Assembly: GCA_963971535.1 (NCBI GenBank)
Contig: OZ020598.1
Span: forward strand, 89,046,985-89,110,984
DNA length: 64,000 bases
Direction: 5' to 3'
Source of the DNA: Notolepis coatsorum
Lineage: Eukaryota > Chordata > Actinopteri > Aulopiformes > Paralepididae
In this document: in pieces, positions 55,217 to 64,000 of the stretch
How positions within the stretch are numbered: position 1 is the stretch's first letter
Layout of the letters: each line of letters starts with the position of its first letter
Program-made: the position numbers and the translations under genes
The notes under the pieces: model-generated
Told to the model about the DNA's origin: nothing
The model's input: the letters and a program-made list of their open reading frames with translations, nothing else
Database searches by the model: none

Positions 55217-55616
55217 TTATTTTTATTATTATTTGTGTTTATTGGACTAGTGGGGGTTTACTCAGGGGTTTATCTAGAGGGGGGTTGGAGTGGGGAGCGT
55301 CTTATTGGATCCATGTCTCTAGTGGGAAGTGATAGGAAGATGACCATCCTCAGTGGATGGGGCATAGGGTGGGGATTGGAGAGTGGGTATAGGGGGGCTT
55401 ATGATAGGACGGGTGGGTTAGGGTTTAGAGTAGAAGGAGGGGGGGTTGTAGCTGGGGTGGTATTTTTATGTGTTTTATGTACTGTTGTCTTATATGTGTG
55501 TAATTGTTCCTCCTCTGAACTCCTGGGATTGACCGTCTGGGCCCGCCTGGATCAGCGCCTCTGTACTCAGCCTGGCTGCACTGGTATGTTCTCTACGCAT
55601 TTAGACAAGCTCGACC

Positions 55617-57943
55617 ATGGCTAAATTGAATATTTTAATTTGGAACGCAGGAGGGCTTAACGCCCCACACAAGCGTGCCAGTGTCCTTTGGCTATTGAAG
55701 AGGAGAAATATTGACCTTGCTCTCCTTAGTGAGACGCATTTATTGGTAGGTGACGTGTCAAGACTGGCAAATCGGCAATATCACGTTATCTCCTCATCCT
55801 CAGCCGATGATAAAACGAAAGGAGTAGTCATAGTTACAAGACGTAACCTTGATATCAAAGTCTTGGATGTATGGTCGGACACGGAGGGAAGGATTACTAT
55901 AGCAAAAGTTGAATTCTCGCATAGGAAGATGGCTATAATAGCATTGTATGCTCCTAACACATTTGATTCAGCGTTCTATAATACAATCACGAAGAATATG
56001 TTGGAACTTAATGGATACGCTCTCATTGTGGGTGGCGATTTTAATGCGTGCTGGGATGCGGAGATGGATAGGTCCGGGCCCTCTGAAACGAGCGACCAAA
56101 AATGGGCCTCTAAGGCCCTTAGGATGTGGGCCAAGGACACTGGGCTCACAGACCTTTGGCGCTTATCCAACCCCACCCTCAAAGATTACTCTCACCTGTC
56201 AGCCAGACACAAAAGCTTCTCTCGAATTGACTATGCATTTGCGTCCCCTAATATGTTTGATAGTTTCGATGTCTCATTGGTTCCCTTGGCTCTCTCAGAC
56301 CACAAGGGGATTTTCCTTACGGCAACCTTTGGCAGGCTCTCCGCAAGAGCTCCCAGGTGGCGTTTTAATTCGACCTTGCTAAAGAACGATGACTTCTGTT
56401 CTGAGTTCAGGAGTAAACTAGCTGAATTTTTGCAGATCAACGTTGGCACAGTAGAAGACCCTAGGGTCCTGTGGAACGCATTGAAAGGATTTATCAGGGG
56501 TCATGTCACACTATTTGCCTCCAATTTGCGAAAATCCCGGTCAAAAAAGCTAGAAGGACTGGAATCATTATATGCGGACCTATACGCATCCTTGCAAACT
56601 AACTATAATGAACGACTAAACACACAACGTAAGATAGTCAAAAAAGAAATAAACTCCATACTTAAACAACAGTCTGAGTTCTTGATACATAGGACAAGAC
56701 AAAATTACTACTTTCACGGCTCCAGACCTAGCCATCTATTGGCAATGAAAATACGCTCAAATGATCATTTCTCGGATATCCCCTCGATTAGGACGAGCCA
56801 GGGTGCAGTCACTACTGATTCGAAAAAGATCAATGACACTTTTAAAGAGTTTTACTCACAGTTATATAGCTCAGAGGGTAATCTTGATGGCTCTAAATTT
56901 GAATCGTTCATTGGCGGGCTTGAGATACCCCACATTTCTGAGGAAGAGGCCAAGGAACTGGGGAGACCGATTACTCTCGTGGAATTGAGGGAGACGATTG
57001 TTGAAATGCAGAGGGGTAAGGCACCAGGCTGGGATGGTATTCCACCCGAAGTGTATTTAGCTTTCTGGGACCAACTGGGTCCATTGATGCTCGATATGAT
57101 CAATTACGCTATCGAACAAGGGGAGTTCTCAAGAGATGTCAATATGGCGTTGATTTCTTTACTTCTCAAGAAGGACAAAGATCCCAATGATTGTGGTAGC
57201 TATAGACCCTTGAGTCTTCTCGGGGCCGATTTAAAAGTGTTTGCCAAGGTGCTGGCCCGTCGCCTGCAGAGATTTATGTCTGTATTGATACACTGCGATC
57301 AAACTGGTTTTATTCCGGGGCGTCTGGCTGCAGATAATCTTAGGAGGCTGTTGCATGTAATCGATAACAGTAAAGACAATACAACTCCATCCACAGTTCT
57401 GTCTTTGGATGCCATGAAGGCGTTTGACAGACTTGAGTGGTCATACCTGTGGAAGGTACTTGAGGTCATGGGTCTTGGGAAGAGTTTTATTCATATGATT
57501 AAAGTCCTGTATGCCTCGCCGTCTGCGATGATACTGACAGGCAAAAACTGTTCCACACTCTTTCCGGTCTCCAGATCTTCTAGACAGGGTTGTCCTCTGA
57601 GTCCAGGACTGTTCGCGCTTTCCCTCGAACCTTTGGCCCAATTTATTAGGCAATCGGAGGACATCGTCCCCATAATGGTCAATAATACTCCACACAAAAT
57701 TGCTCTCTACGCGGATGACCTGCTGATTTTCATGGACGACCCCTCCCGGTCGGCCACAAAATTATTGAGGATAATCGACGACTTTGGTAAATTGTCAGGC
57801 TTTAAGATTAACTGGAACAAATCAGCCTGCCTACCTCTTAATGAGCTGGCCAAGGCGGTACGACTACCAGCTGATATCCCCATAGTAGAACATTTTAAAT
57901 ACTTGGGCATAGAGATATTCCCCACGCTGAACCAAACTACTAA
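55617..57943 (+). pseudogene. L1 ORF2, N-terminal piece (endonuclease and RT)
   Basis: The start ATG at 55617 is followed by [19 protein letters not shown], an APE-type endonuclease with [18 protein letters not shown] (about residue 140) and LSDHKGIF (about 228). The RT follows: [62 protein letters not shown] and YADD at residues 698-701. All catalytic motifs are present with no stop until the DNA-transposon insertion after TTK. It would nick the target and prime reverse transcription if intact. Confidence 0.92.
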
Positions 57944-58830
57944 GGCCCCGTCCACACGAACGCTGGGTTTAATGTAACCGTGATTGTATGTGCGCAGTTG
58001 CACTGTTCGGCCACACACAACCGGGGATTTGCTACACTGCAACCGCGGTCTTTTGAAACCGGTGGCCAGGGTGAAGTTGTGCGGTTTTGCAGTTGCGTGT
58101 GGGCATAGCAACCGAGGTTATTCCCAGTGTTTACAGCAGAGCTGTCGCAATTATTCCCCATGTTCACGGCAGACCGCGGGGTAGAGAGATTAGAGCAGAG
58201 CCAACTACACCAGTGTTTACAGCAGAGCTGTCCCAAGTAGCGTTATATGAAAATGATTGTAACAAACTTTTGTTCAAAACGTATCGTCTGTGTTGAAGAG
58301 TGTTGTGATCAACTGATGTCTGTTGTCGCATTCCTGACCTGACGCTCAGAGTAAACATGTAGCTGCGGCTAAACTAAACTCATGTGTTGTCAAGTTATTG
58401 TTATAAGGAACCCAGTCCAGACTGCATCCCCTTAACAATTGTTTGTATTGAGCCGTATTGTATTGTACCCATTCTGCAATGTGTTAAATAACGTTTGCAT
58501 CCATTCATTATACTAGCGGTAACGTTACATTATTACGTTAGCATTTTCTTCTTCTTCAGTAAATTAATGGCAGATCGCGACCCAACAGGAAGTTTAGTGA
58601 GCGTTCAGTCTTTTCTGATTGGTTGAAATGGCCTTCATGTCTGAACAACATCGCCGCCTACTGCTTTGGCATTGTATTACATTGTACTAAATGTATCGGT
58701 TGCTGGGTTCCAGCTCTGCCCGTGAGTACGCAGTTATACACGGTTGTCCACCTGTGTTCACCGTGTGGACGGAGTTTTATTTTTTCAAACTTCGGTCATA
58801 TTAAATCCAAACTCTCGTGTGGACAGGGCC
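57944..58830. mobile_element. Harbinger-like element in L1 ORF2, 887 bp
   Basis: The ends GGCCCCGTCCACACGA and, inverted, GGCCCTGTCCACACGA. The flanking TAA (57941-57943) and TGA (58831-58833) fit a 3-bp TAA duplication with one change; deleting the insert plus one copy restores the L1 codons ACT ACT AAG TAC AAC. No transposase is left. A LINE-X tail lies inside (58424-58510). Confidence 0.88.
58424..58510 (+). mobile_element. LINE-X tail inside the Harbinger-like element
   Basis: CTGCATCCCCTTAACAATTG ... CATTCTGCAATGTGTTAAAT, with some substitutions from the other copies. Confidence 0.8.
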
Positions 58831-58833
58831 TGA

Positions 58834-60277
58834 GTACAACTTCACGGGTACTTATGATAAAATACGCCAGGATCTAGACAGGTGGTCGTCCCTTCCTAAC
58901 TCCTTACAAGCCCGGGCTTCCATAATCAAAATGAACATCCTGCCTAGGATAAATTTTATTAGCTCAATGCTCCCCCTGCCCCCTCCAATAGACCACTGGC
59001 GCAAGGTACAATCGATGGTATCTAAGTTTATCTGGAATAACAAACGCCCGAGAATCAAAAGGGCTACTACTCAACGTAGAAAACAAGATGGGGGCCTCGC
59101 AATCCCTGATTTTAAACTTTATTTCTGGTCCTTTTCACTGAGACCTCTGATGTGCTGGCTAGACCCTGTAGAGGCTGTATCGTGGCGCTCCTTAGAAGCG
59201 GCGGCGGTGTCTCCGCTAAGATTGCAGGATGTGGTGTACTCCACTGTCTCTATTTCGAAATGCCGGCTGAGGTATGGACCGATCATAACTCATGTGATCC
59301 AAACGTGGCGTAATGTACAGAGGTTGTGTGGGGTTAAATGCCCATGGCACCTGGACTCTCCAATTTTTTATAACCAGCAATTACTTGTAGGGCACAAGCC
59401 GGTTAATATTCCTCAATGGCAAAGGAGGGGAGTGCATACTCTGGAGGATATTTATGATAAGAACGGCCTCCGTGCGTTTCAGGACTTAAGAGAATTTTAT
59501 GATCTTCCCGGCGAGTCCTTCTTTCTTTACCTTCAACTAAGGTCAGCACTGAGGGCGCATGGCGTACCGTGGGCTCAAGCTTTGCACCCACACCCCTTCC
59601 TCAGGCTCATAGTGGACAAAACGACATCCAGAGGGTTTGTCTCAGACTTTTATACGCTCTTAATTCAATCCACGTATACAAATTTATCATTGGATACAAT
59701 CTGGCGTGTGGATATCCCGGAGTTGGACCCCGAGTTTGACTGGGATGATGTTTGGGCAAATGTGGCATTATCTTCCTGCAACCCCAATCACCAGCAAATT
59801 AATTTTAATTATATTCATAGGACCTATCTTACACCTAGGAAGCTATTTGCTATGGGACTGATAACCGACTCTCGGTGCACTTTGTGCTCTCAAAAGGCCA
59901 CTGGCACTTATATGCATATGTATTGGGATTGCCCACCAGTGGCCCGCTTCTGGAGGTCAATAACGGACAGACTTTCAGATCTGTGTGGCTTAACTATCCC
60001 ATTCACAGCTGTTACGCTACTCCTGAACGATATAACGACACTACCCGCGTCCGTACAACTGAAAAGGGTTGTCCTAGCGGGCGTCACAGCAGCGAAGAAG
60101 CTTATAGCAATGAGATGGAAGGAGCCTGAGAAGCTTACAATGATTAACTGGTCCCTAACTCTAATGGATGTGATTTATCTTGAGATATCCACGGCTCGGG
60201 TGATTGGGGTAGGGCAGGCTGGCATTGACCTGTGGTTCGCAGCAGCTGAGAAGGTAAAGACCGCCGTGTGCGGCTGA
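58834..60277 (+). pseudogene. L1 ORF2, C-terminal piece
   Basis: It resumes at YNFTGTYDKIRQDLDRW and stays open to TGA at 60275-60277. It includes the thumb region, a Trp-rich segment (WNNKRPRIKRATTQRRKQDG) and a cysteine-histidine cluster CTLCSQKATGTYMHMYWDCP typical of the end of fish L1 ORF2p. With the first piece it would total about 1,260 residues. The ATG at 58817 lies in the DNA transposon and is not a true start. Confidence 0.9.
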
Positions 60278-60890
60278 GCGGGGTTGGGGCGCTTGATCGG
60301 GGGGGTCCGGCGGTCTCTGGGGAGGGGGAGGAGGAAATGTCTTGTCTGTCTTGGTTTTTGTCTTGTCCTTCTTAACTTTGACTGGGGGAATTTTAGGGGG
60401 GGTTGATATTTAGCTACTCTGCGCTATATGTCAATTCACATGCCATCTCCCCAAGGGACTAATATTGGCAGACTGATTGACCTGTCAACCAACCTGGAGG
60501 AAGATTTTCTTTCTTCTTACACTTTACCTTCTGCGAGTTTGGCAGTCTTGAACATGTGTAAGGGACCTAGGCTATCTACAGTAAATCTGCGGCAACACTC
60601 TCGTAAACAATCTGTGAAGTCACTCCACTTTGTAAAGGTGGGGAAAGGTTGGCATGTTTGAAAACCTTTTTGTTATTGAAATAGCCATCTATATTGATAG
60701 GTTGGACGCTGTTTCTTTTTCTTTTTGTCTTTATAATTTATTATTCTGTATTATTCTGTATTATTGGTGGTTATTCTCCTGTGAAGTTATGTGTTTTTTG
60801 TTACTGTGGTTATTGTGTTGTCTTGTTTCATGTGATTAATAATAAAAAAAAATTGATCAAAAAAAAATAAAAAATTATTTGCTAATTGAC
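60278..60890 (+). other. L1 3'UTR and A-rich tail
   Basis: It starts with a G-rich stretch (GGGGGGGTCC, GGGGAGGGGGAGG) after the ORF2 stop, as in mammalian L1 3'UTRs, and ends in AATAATAAAAAAAAATTG and A runs. No separate gene. Confidence 0.7.
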
Positions 60891-60940
60891 AATAAAATAA
60901 TAATGAGCCAATATTAAATAATTAAAGATGATTATTATAC

Positions 60941-61043
60941 CTTGTGTTTGAGATTCAGCCTCAGTCTCTGGTGCAGGCTCACTTTTCTTCGCTACTGATA
61001 TTTCAGTCTCCCCCTCTGATGTGCTTAGCATGGAGGCCGATTC
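60941..61043 (-). CDS. Internal exon of the matrin-type gene
   Basis: 103 bp between acceptor TTGGTCCTAG and donor GTATAATAATC. It encodes ESASMLSTSEGETEISVAKK and SEPAPETEAESQTQ plus one base. Start phase 0 fits the large upstream exon (GCC ATG|GTGAGT) and end phase 1 fits the exon at 50908. Acidic, Ser/Thr/Glu-rich, likely disordered. Confidence 0.8.
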
Positions 61044-61346
61044 CTAGGACCAAGAAAACAAGGTGTCAAGCCACATTATAATGGCTAAGGATGACAAGAG
61101 GAATCACGGAACATTAGAAAGAAACACTAGGGGGGGCGCTCTAGTAGCACACCATGTATCGCGCTGCGTCGCGTAGCGGCCGTCCCGGGTTCGTTTCCCC
61201 ACTCCCGGTGACTTCCATTTGTCAGCTTTATTAATGTTTGCCATTATGTGGAATAAGCAAATACTTTAGTGGCTGAGTCTACAAAGTCCTCATTCCAAAT
61301 TAATGTAACTAATGGAAAAATGTACTGAATAGTAGCATCGCTTCTT
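61044..61346. other. Intronic sequence
   Basis: No separate feature. It includes the left copy of the S2 SINE target duplication (AGTAGCATCGCTTCTTTT, about 61329-61346). Confidence 0.5.
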
Positions 61347-61886
61347 TTATTCCCCCCCCCCACTTTTTCTGTATTTAGCTCCGGTCCCCAATTTTAGTCG
61401 TTATGCCAATTCCCTTCCTGGTCGTTGCGTGCATTTTCCCACTGTCGGCCTAGGGAGGGTGTAGAACTACCACATGCCTCCTCCAATACATGTGCAGTCA
61501 GCCAGCCACTTCTTTTCACCTGACAGCGAGGACTCTCACTGGGGAAATGTAACGTGTGCGGAGGTTCACGCCATTTCCCCCCGATCCCCTCCCTGCTGAA
61601 CAGACGCCCCGACTGACCAGTAGGAGCCGCAGTTTACAACGACAAGGACACATACCCTGCCGGCTTCCCACCCGCTAACACTGCCAATAGACCTATCTCA
61701 AACCCTGCCCTCTTTTCTTGATCCTCCAATCACAACTGTCGCTTACCTTTGTCCGAGTTGAGATAGGTCTATTGTGTTAGTAGGGACGACTGACCAAGCC
61801 GGAGGTACCGCTGACAGCTGGATTCGATCCCAGAGTCTCTGCGGTTGTAGGCGAGTGCATTCTCCACTGCGCTATCCAGTCGCCCT
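61347..61886 (-). mobile_element. tRNA-derived SINE, family S2, with an 82-bp insertion
   Basis: The tRNA-like head is at the high end (CGCTATCCAGTCGCCC on the plus strand). The target duplication AGTAGCATCGCTTCTTTT versus AGTAGCATCACTTCTTTC lies at about 61329 and 61887. A short inverted-repeat element interrupts it at 61689-61770. It lies in an intron of the matrin-type gene. Confidence 0.88.
61689..61770. mobile_element. 82-bp inverted-repeat element in the SINE
   Basis: The ends AGACCTATCTCAA and TTGAGATAGGTCT are perfect 13-bp inverted repeats. It is flanked by AT on both sides; removing it and one AT restores GCCAATTGTGTTAG, as in the neighbouring S1 copy. No coding capacity. Confidence 0.88.
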
Positions 61887-61904
61887 AGTAGCATCACTTC
61901 TTTC

Positions 61905-62361
61905 TTTTTTTATCAAATTTTTCTATTTTTCTCCCATCCCAATTTCGCCTCGCCAATTCTCCCCTCCCCTGTCTCGAACGTTGCTAGACTATGCCTCCCA
62001 CTGGTCGGCTGCAGTGAGGACCAAGCCTTGCATCACGTGTCCCCTCCGGTACACGAGGAGGCAGCTGTCGCATCTTTTCACCTGTACAGCGCGATCTCTC
62101 AGTGGCAAGGAGTAACGCGTGGGAGGCTCACGCTGCCCCCGATGCTTCCTGATTCTGCTGTACAGGCACACCAACCGACCTGTAGGAGTCGCTGTCCACA
62201 ACGTCCAATCCCCACCCACCAACTTTCCCACGCCTAACACTGCCAATTGTGTTAGTATGAATGACCAGCCAAGCTGGTAGCAACGCCGAGAGCTGGGCTC
62301 GAACCCAGCATCTCCTGCGTTAGTGGCGAGCGCCTTGCCCACTGCGCCACTTAGCCGCCCC
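61905..62361 (-). mobile_element. tRNA-derived SINE, family S1, copy 3
   Basis: The minus-strand head reads GGGCGGCTAAGTGGCGCAGT, with B box GGGTTCGAGCCC. It inserted directly beside the S2 copy, in the same orientation. Confidence 0.9.
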
Positions 62362-62537
62362 AGTATTATTATTATTGAAGGTCAGCTAGCTAGCAAGCAG
62401 ATAATCATTACAGATGTTGAGATTGTACACATTCAGTCAGATTTTCTGTGTCTACCTCCATGAATACTTAGGGCACCTTCCACATGCAACACACTGTGGG
62501 ACACACAGCAACACTATTCCTGCACCCAGTTACTCAC

Positions 62538-64000
62538 CATGGCTGCTTCAGTTCCAATCTCAGCATCTGGTTCATTCTTTTTCTGTGAATCTGGTTCAGT
62601 CACCATCTTTGCCTCTTCTTCAGCCTGCTCTGGTCCTGGTGTAGTCTCTTCTGGCACTAGTTCATCCTTCTCTTGGGATGGTTGACAGTCTGTCTTTACC
62701 TCTGGATCTATCTGTTCCTCAGATGGACTGGCCTGCTTGTCTTCATTCTCAGCAGAAACATCCTTAGCATTATCATCTGTAGGACTGCTAGCCTCCTGGA
62801 CATCTGAGGTGATGGATGGTTTGTCTGTGTCCCCTTCAGGTTGCCCCTGTTCCTCTGGTCTTACATCCTGTTTGAAGGACACCTCCTCAGGACATTCTGT
62901 GGTCTCTCTAGCCTCCTCTTCCACTGTAGCAGTCAGTTCTGTAACCTCCTCACTCTCTGCCACCTTTTTATTTGCAGCTTTTCTCACTGCTGGCCTCCTT
63001 GCGGGGGCTCTTCGCCTGCCTCGTCTTGTTCCACAGCTTTTTCCAGGGGTCTCATCCATTTCATCATCTTTCTCAGCGTTCTCTTCTTCTAGTGTACCCT
63101 CTTCCTGTGGAGCTGTACCACTCTTCTGTGAATCTGGTTCAGTCACCATCTTTGCCTCTTCTTCAGCCTGCTCTGGTCCTGGTGTAGTCTCTTCTGGCAC
63201 TAGTTCATCCTTCTCTTGGGATGGTTGACAGTCTGTCTTTAACTCTGGATCTATCTGTTCTTCAGATGGACTGGCCTGCTTGTCGTCTCCATCAGCAGAA
63301 ACATCCTTAGCCTCATTATCTCCAGCACTGCTGGTCTCTTGCACTTTGGAGGTGATGGATGGTTTGTCTGTGTCCCCTTCAGGCTGCCCCTGTTCCTCTG
63401 GTCTTACATCCTGCTTTAAGGACACCTCCTCAGGACATTCTGTGGTCTCTCTAGCCTCCTCTTCCACTGTGGCTGTCAGTTCTGTAACCTCCTCACTCTC
63501 TGCCACCTTTTTATTTGCAGCTTTTCTCGCTGCTGGCCTCCTTGCAGGGGTTCTTCGCCTGCCTCGTCTTGTTCCACAGCTTTTTCCAGGGGTCTCATCC
63601 ATTTCATCATCTTTCTCAGTGTTCTCTTCTTCTAGTGTACCCTCTTCCTGTGGAGCTGTACCACTCTTCTGTGAATCTGGTTCAGTCACCATCTTTGCCT
63701 CTTCTTCAGCCTGCTCTGGTCCTGGTGTAGTCTCTTCTGGCACTAGTTCATCCTTCTCTTGGGATGGTTGACAGTCCGTCTTTACCTCTGGATCCGTCTG
63801 TTCTTCAGATGGACTGGCCTGCTTGTCGTCTCCATCAGCAGAAACATCCTTAGCATCATTATCTCCAGCCCTGCTGGTCTCTTGCACTTTGGAGGTGATG
63901 GAGGGTTTGTCTGTGTCCCCTTCAGGCTGCCCCTGTTCCTCTGGTCTTACATCCTGCTTTAAGGACACCTCCTCGAGGCATTCTGTGGTCTCTCTAGCCT
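62538..64000 (-). CDS. Large acidic tandem-repeat exon of the matrin-type gene (runs off the window)
   Basis: Open on the minus strand from the window end to the donor GCCATG|GTGAGT (62531-62537). It encodes near-identical 181-residue units (543 bp): VRPEEQGQPEGDTDKPSITS, KQASPSEEQTDPEVKTDCQP, ETTPGPEQAEEEAKMVTEPD, then GTRRGRRRTPARRPAARKAA and ESEEVTELTATVEEEARETT. At least 2.6 units are visible and a further one begins at the edge. Each pairs a Glu-rich stretch with an Arg-rich AT-hook-like block, suggesting a disordered chromatin- or RNA-associated region. Phase 0 at the donor matches the next exon. Plus-strand Ser-rich ORFs are its antisense shadow. Confidence 0.85.

Larger units (their letters stand above)
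52736..60890 (+). mobile_element. Nearly complete L1-type LINE with one insertion
   Basis: It has a 5'UTR from about 52736 (GGGGGGGCGGAGCTGAGCGA), ORF1, a 1.8-kb repeated spacer, ORF2 and a 3'UTR ending in A-rich DNA at 60842-60885. The only large break is a Harbinger-like insertion in ORF2 (57944-58830). It lies in the intron between exons 60941-61043 and 50762-50908, antisense to the host gene; its poly-A end is about 50 bp from the splice donor. I found no certain target duplication. Confidence 0.92.

Noticed and set aside
55235-55624. 129-codon ORF before L1 ORF2
   Set aside because: G-rich spacer, no L1 family counterpart, overlaps the ORF2 start in another frame.
58817-58833. ATG at 58817 as the start of a separate gene
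   Set aside because: It lies in the end of the Harbinger-like insertion; the following frame is the C-terminus of L1 ORF2.
62737-63771. Serine-rich plus-strand ORFs (163 codons, twice)
   Set aside because: They are exact antisense of the acidic repeat exon, whose splice donor and phase are convincing.

Overview
The window looks like nuclear DNA of a ray-finned (probably teleost) fish. It is crowded with eukaryotic transposable elements typical of fish: L2-, L1- and other Jockey-type LINEs, tRNA-derived SINEs, hAT, piggyBac-like and Harbinger-like DNA elements, a Gypsy LTR element and a DIRS-like tyrosine-recombinase retroelement. The one convincing host gene has introns with GT/AG borders and compatible phases. 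I see no bacterial genes, CRISPR array, rRNA or ordinary tRNA gene. The species is not identified.

Layout. 1-5.5 kb holds a SINE tail, a 41-bp minisatellite, foldback MITEs and an L2 fragment. 5.5-8.2 kb is a two-exon SANT/Myb-like gene on the minus strand with GC boxes upstream, now broken by a hAT element, a MITE, a LINE tail and a one-base frameshift. 10.0-12.5 kb is a decayed LINE ('LINE-X' here) cut by a SINE; its 3' tail recurs at least five more times. 13.7-17.6 kb is a second L2 copy with another LINE nested in its 3'UTR. 17.6-28.7 kb is a nested locus: a 38-bp minisatellite, a TIR element, and a LINE ('LINE-J') split by a 4-kb Gypsy element, a 1.1-kb hAT element and a composite insert that holds another LINE with telomere-like sequence at its 5' junction.

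28.7-38.2 kb has two inverted copies of a module with a perfect 63-bp palindrome. Between them is a cysteine-rich pseudogene split by a complete-ended 5,149-bp DIRS-like element whose only long ORF is Gag-like. 38-49 kb is mostly non-coding, with SINEs, three hAT elements with readable target duplications and piggyBac-like elements.

45-64 kb carries the 3' part of a host gene on the minus strand (last five exons visible). It encodes a long acidic, AT-hook-like tandem-repeat region followed by a matrin-type C2H2 zinc finger (matrin-3/ZNF638-like). Its largest visible intron contains an almost complete L1 element in the opposite orientation, disrupted by one Harbinger-like insertion.

The most distinctive observations are the DIRS-like element whose ends are fixed by its internal complementary region, the telomere-like junction of a truncated LINE, the triplicated splice donor in the matrin-type gene, the reordered hAT transposase, the repeated spacer between L1 ORF1 and ORF2, and the inverted modules with palindromes.
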